This document shows, one piece after another, positions 14,741-15,054 of a stretch of 15,054 nt of DNA. This DNA comes from JBAZJN01 sp041651295 (lineage in GTDB: Bacteria > Patescibacteriota > UBA1384 > XYA2-FULL-43-10 > CAINNR01), in assembly GCA_041651295.1 (NCBI GenBank), contig JBAZJN010000024.1:1-15054 (forward strand), given 5' to 3'. The number at the start of each line of letters is the position of its first letter. Positions within the stretch are counted from its first letter, which is position 1. Under the pieces are notes generated by a model that was given only the letters and a program-made list of their open reading frames with translations, was not told where the DNA came from and ran no database searches. A program made the position numbers and the translations under genes.

Positions 14741-15054
14741 TTAAGACACTTCCTCAAAATCACGTTTCAATATATACAAACCTTCCTCACACTCAATAAA
14801 ATGACTAATAAAGTCCAACCAGTAATAAGGGTTAATCGTTTGGCAAGCCAATGAACCCTCCCAGGTAATTTTGTCGCTGGAATGAATGTCAACATTAGTT
14901 GCATATAGTTGATAGTTCTGGTTAGGGTTCATGTTGATCGTTGGAATCTGACCGTTAAATATGCCGTCTTTCGTGCGCAAATTGAAGCCAACTTTGCCAT
15001 TGTGTGCAGTACTCAAAAACTGGTAGATATACTCGCCTTGACAGATTGCGCCCG
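14741..15054 (-). CDS. C-terminal part of an unrecognised, probably virion, protein (cut by window end)
   Basis: The frame is open to the last base of the window, so its start lies outside; codons before the TTG at 15016 read in frame as GAICQGEYIYQF, and no stop occurs. The visible 104 residues are beta-rich with aromatic clusters (GFNLRTKDGIFNGQIPTI, NQNYQLYATNVDIHS) and a hydrophobic patch near the end (INPYYWLDFISHFIEC). Three Cys are present. No family is recognised. Its place directly upstream of tail genes on the same strand suggests a structural or assembly protein; no membrane segment or enzyme motif can be seen in this part. Confidence 0.6.
   Translation of the reverse strand, partial: GAICQGEYIYQFLSTAHNGKVGFNLRTKDGIFNGQIPTINMNPNQNYQLYATNVDIHSSDKITWEGSLACQTINPYYWLDFISHFIECEEGLYILKRDFEEVS

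Overview
The window looks like part of the late region of a tailed bacteriophage, most likely podovirus-like, from an AT-rich genome. It could be a free virus, a metagenomic phage contig or a prophage. Evidence: a packed run of same-strand genes with 1-8 base overlaps, an 851-residue protein resembling podovirus tail-nozzle/stabilisation proteins, a fibre-like protein, and a run of helical proteins ending in a 2,063-residue polyvalent protein, arranged like the ejection-protein cassettes of T7-type phages. Translation follows the standard bacterial code (TGA and TAA both stop genes), and many starts have clear Shine-Dalgarno sequences. No integrase, terminase, portal, capsid, tRNA or CRISPR array is present, and the host cannot be named.

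Layout. The left end (1-1012) is on the + strand: the 3' end of an unrecognised gene (3-146), a promoter-like gap, then three small genes in tight series (227-592, 593-748, 758-1012). The second encodes a 51-residue single-span membrane protein. The third has a tandem 33-bp repeat that makes an 11-residue helical repeat. This block converges on the long minus-strand block at about 1013-1039.

Everything from 15054 down to 1040 is on the minus strand, described here in transcription order: the C-terminus of an unrecognised, probably virion, protein (14741-15054), a 50-residue basic protein (14550-14702), the nozzle-like protein (11995-14550), a fibre-like protein with a TTG start (11306-11998), a Gly/Ser-rich protein with a G9 tract (10356-11270), a 181-residue protein (9792-10337), a 381-residue helical protein (8646-9791), the 2,063-residue ParB-containing polyvalent protein (2455-8646), and a three-gene tail: a Cys-rich protein (2111-2416), a metallophosphoesterase (1285-2118) and a 78-residue possible DNA-binding protein (1040-1276). 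A TATAAT box at 2440-2445 may give that tail its own promoter.

How they may work together (inference): the nozzle-like and fibre-like proteins would form the tail and host contact. The four proteins from 11270 to 2455 would be carried inside the particle and enter the cell with the DNA, the giant protein bringing a ParB-like domain. The tail genes and the separate + strand cassette look like accessory functions. The most interesting items are the giant ParB polyvalent protein, the repeat-bearing + strand cassette with a palindromic element inside its last gene, and the G9 tract.
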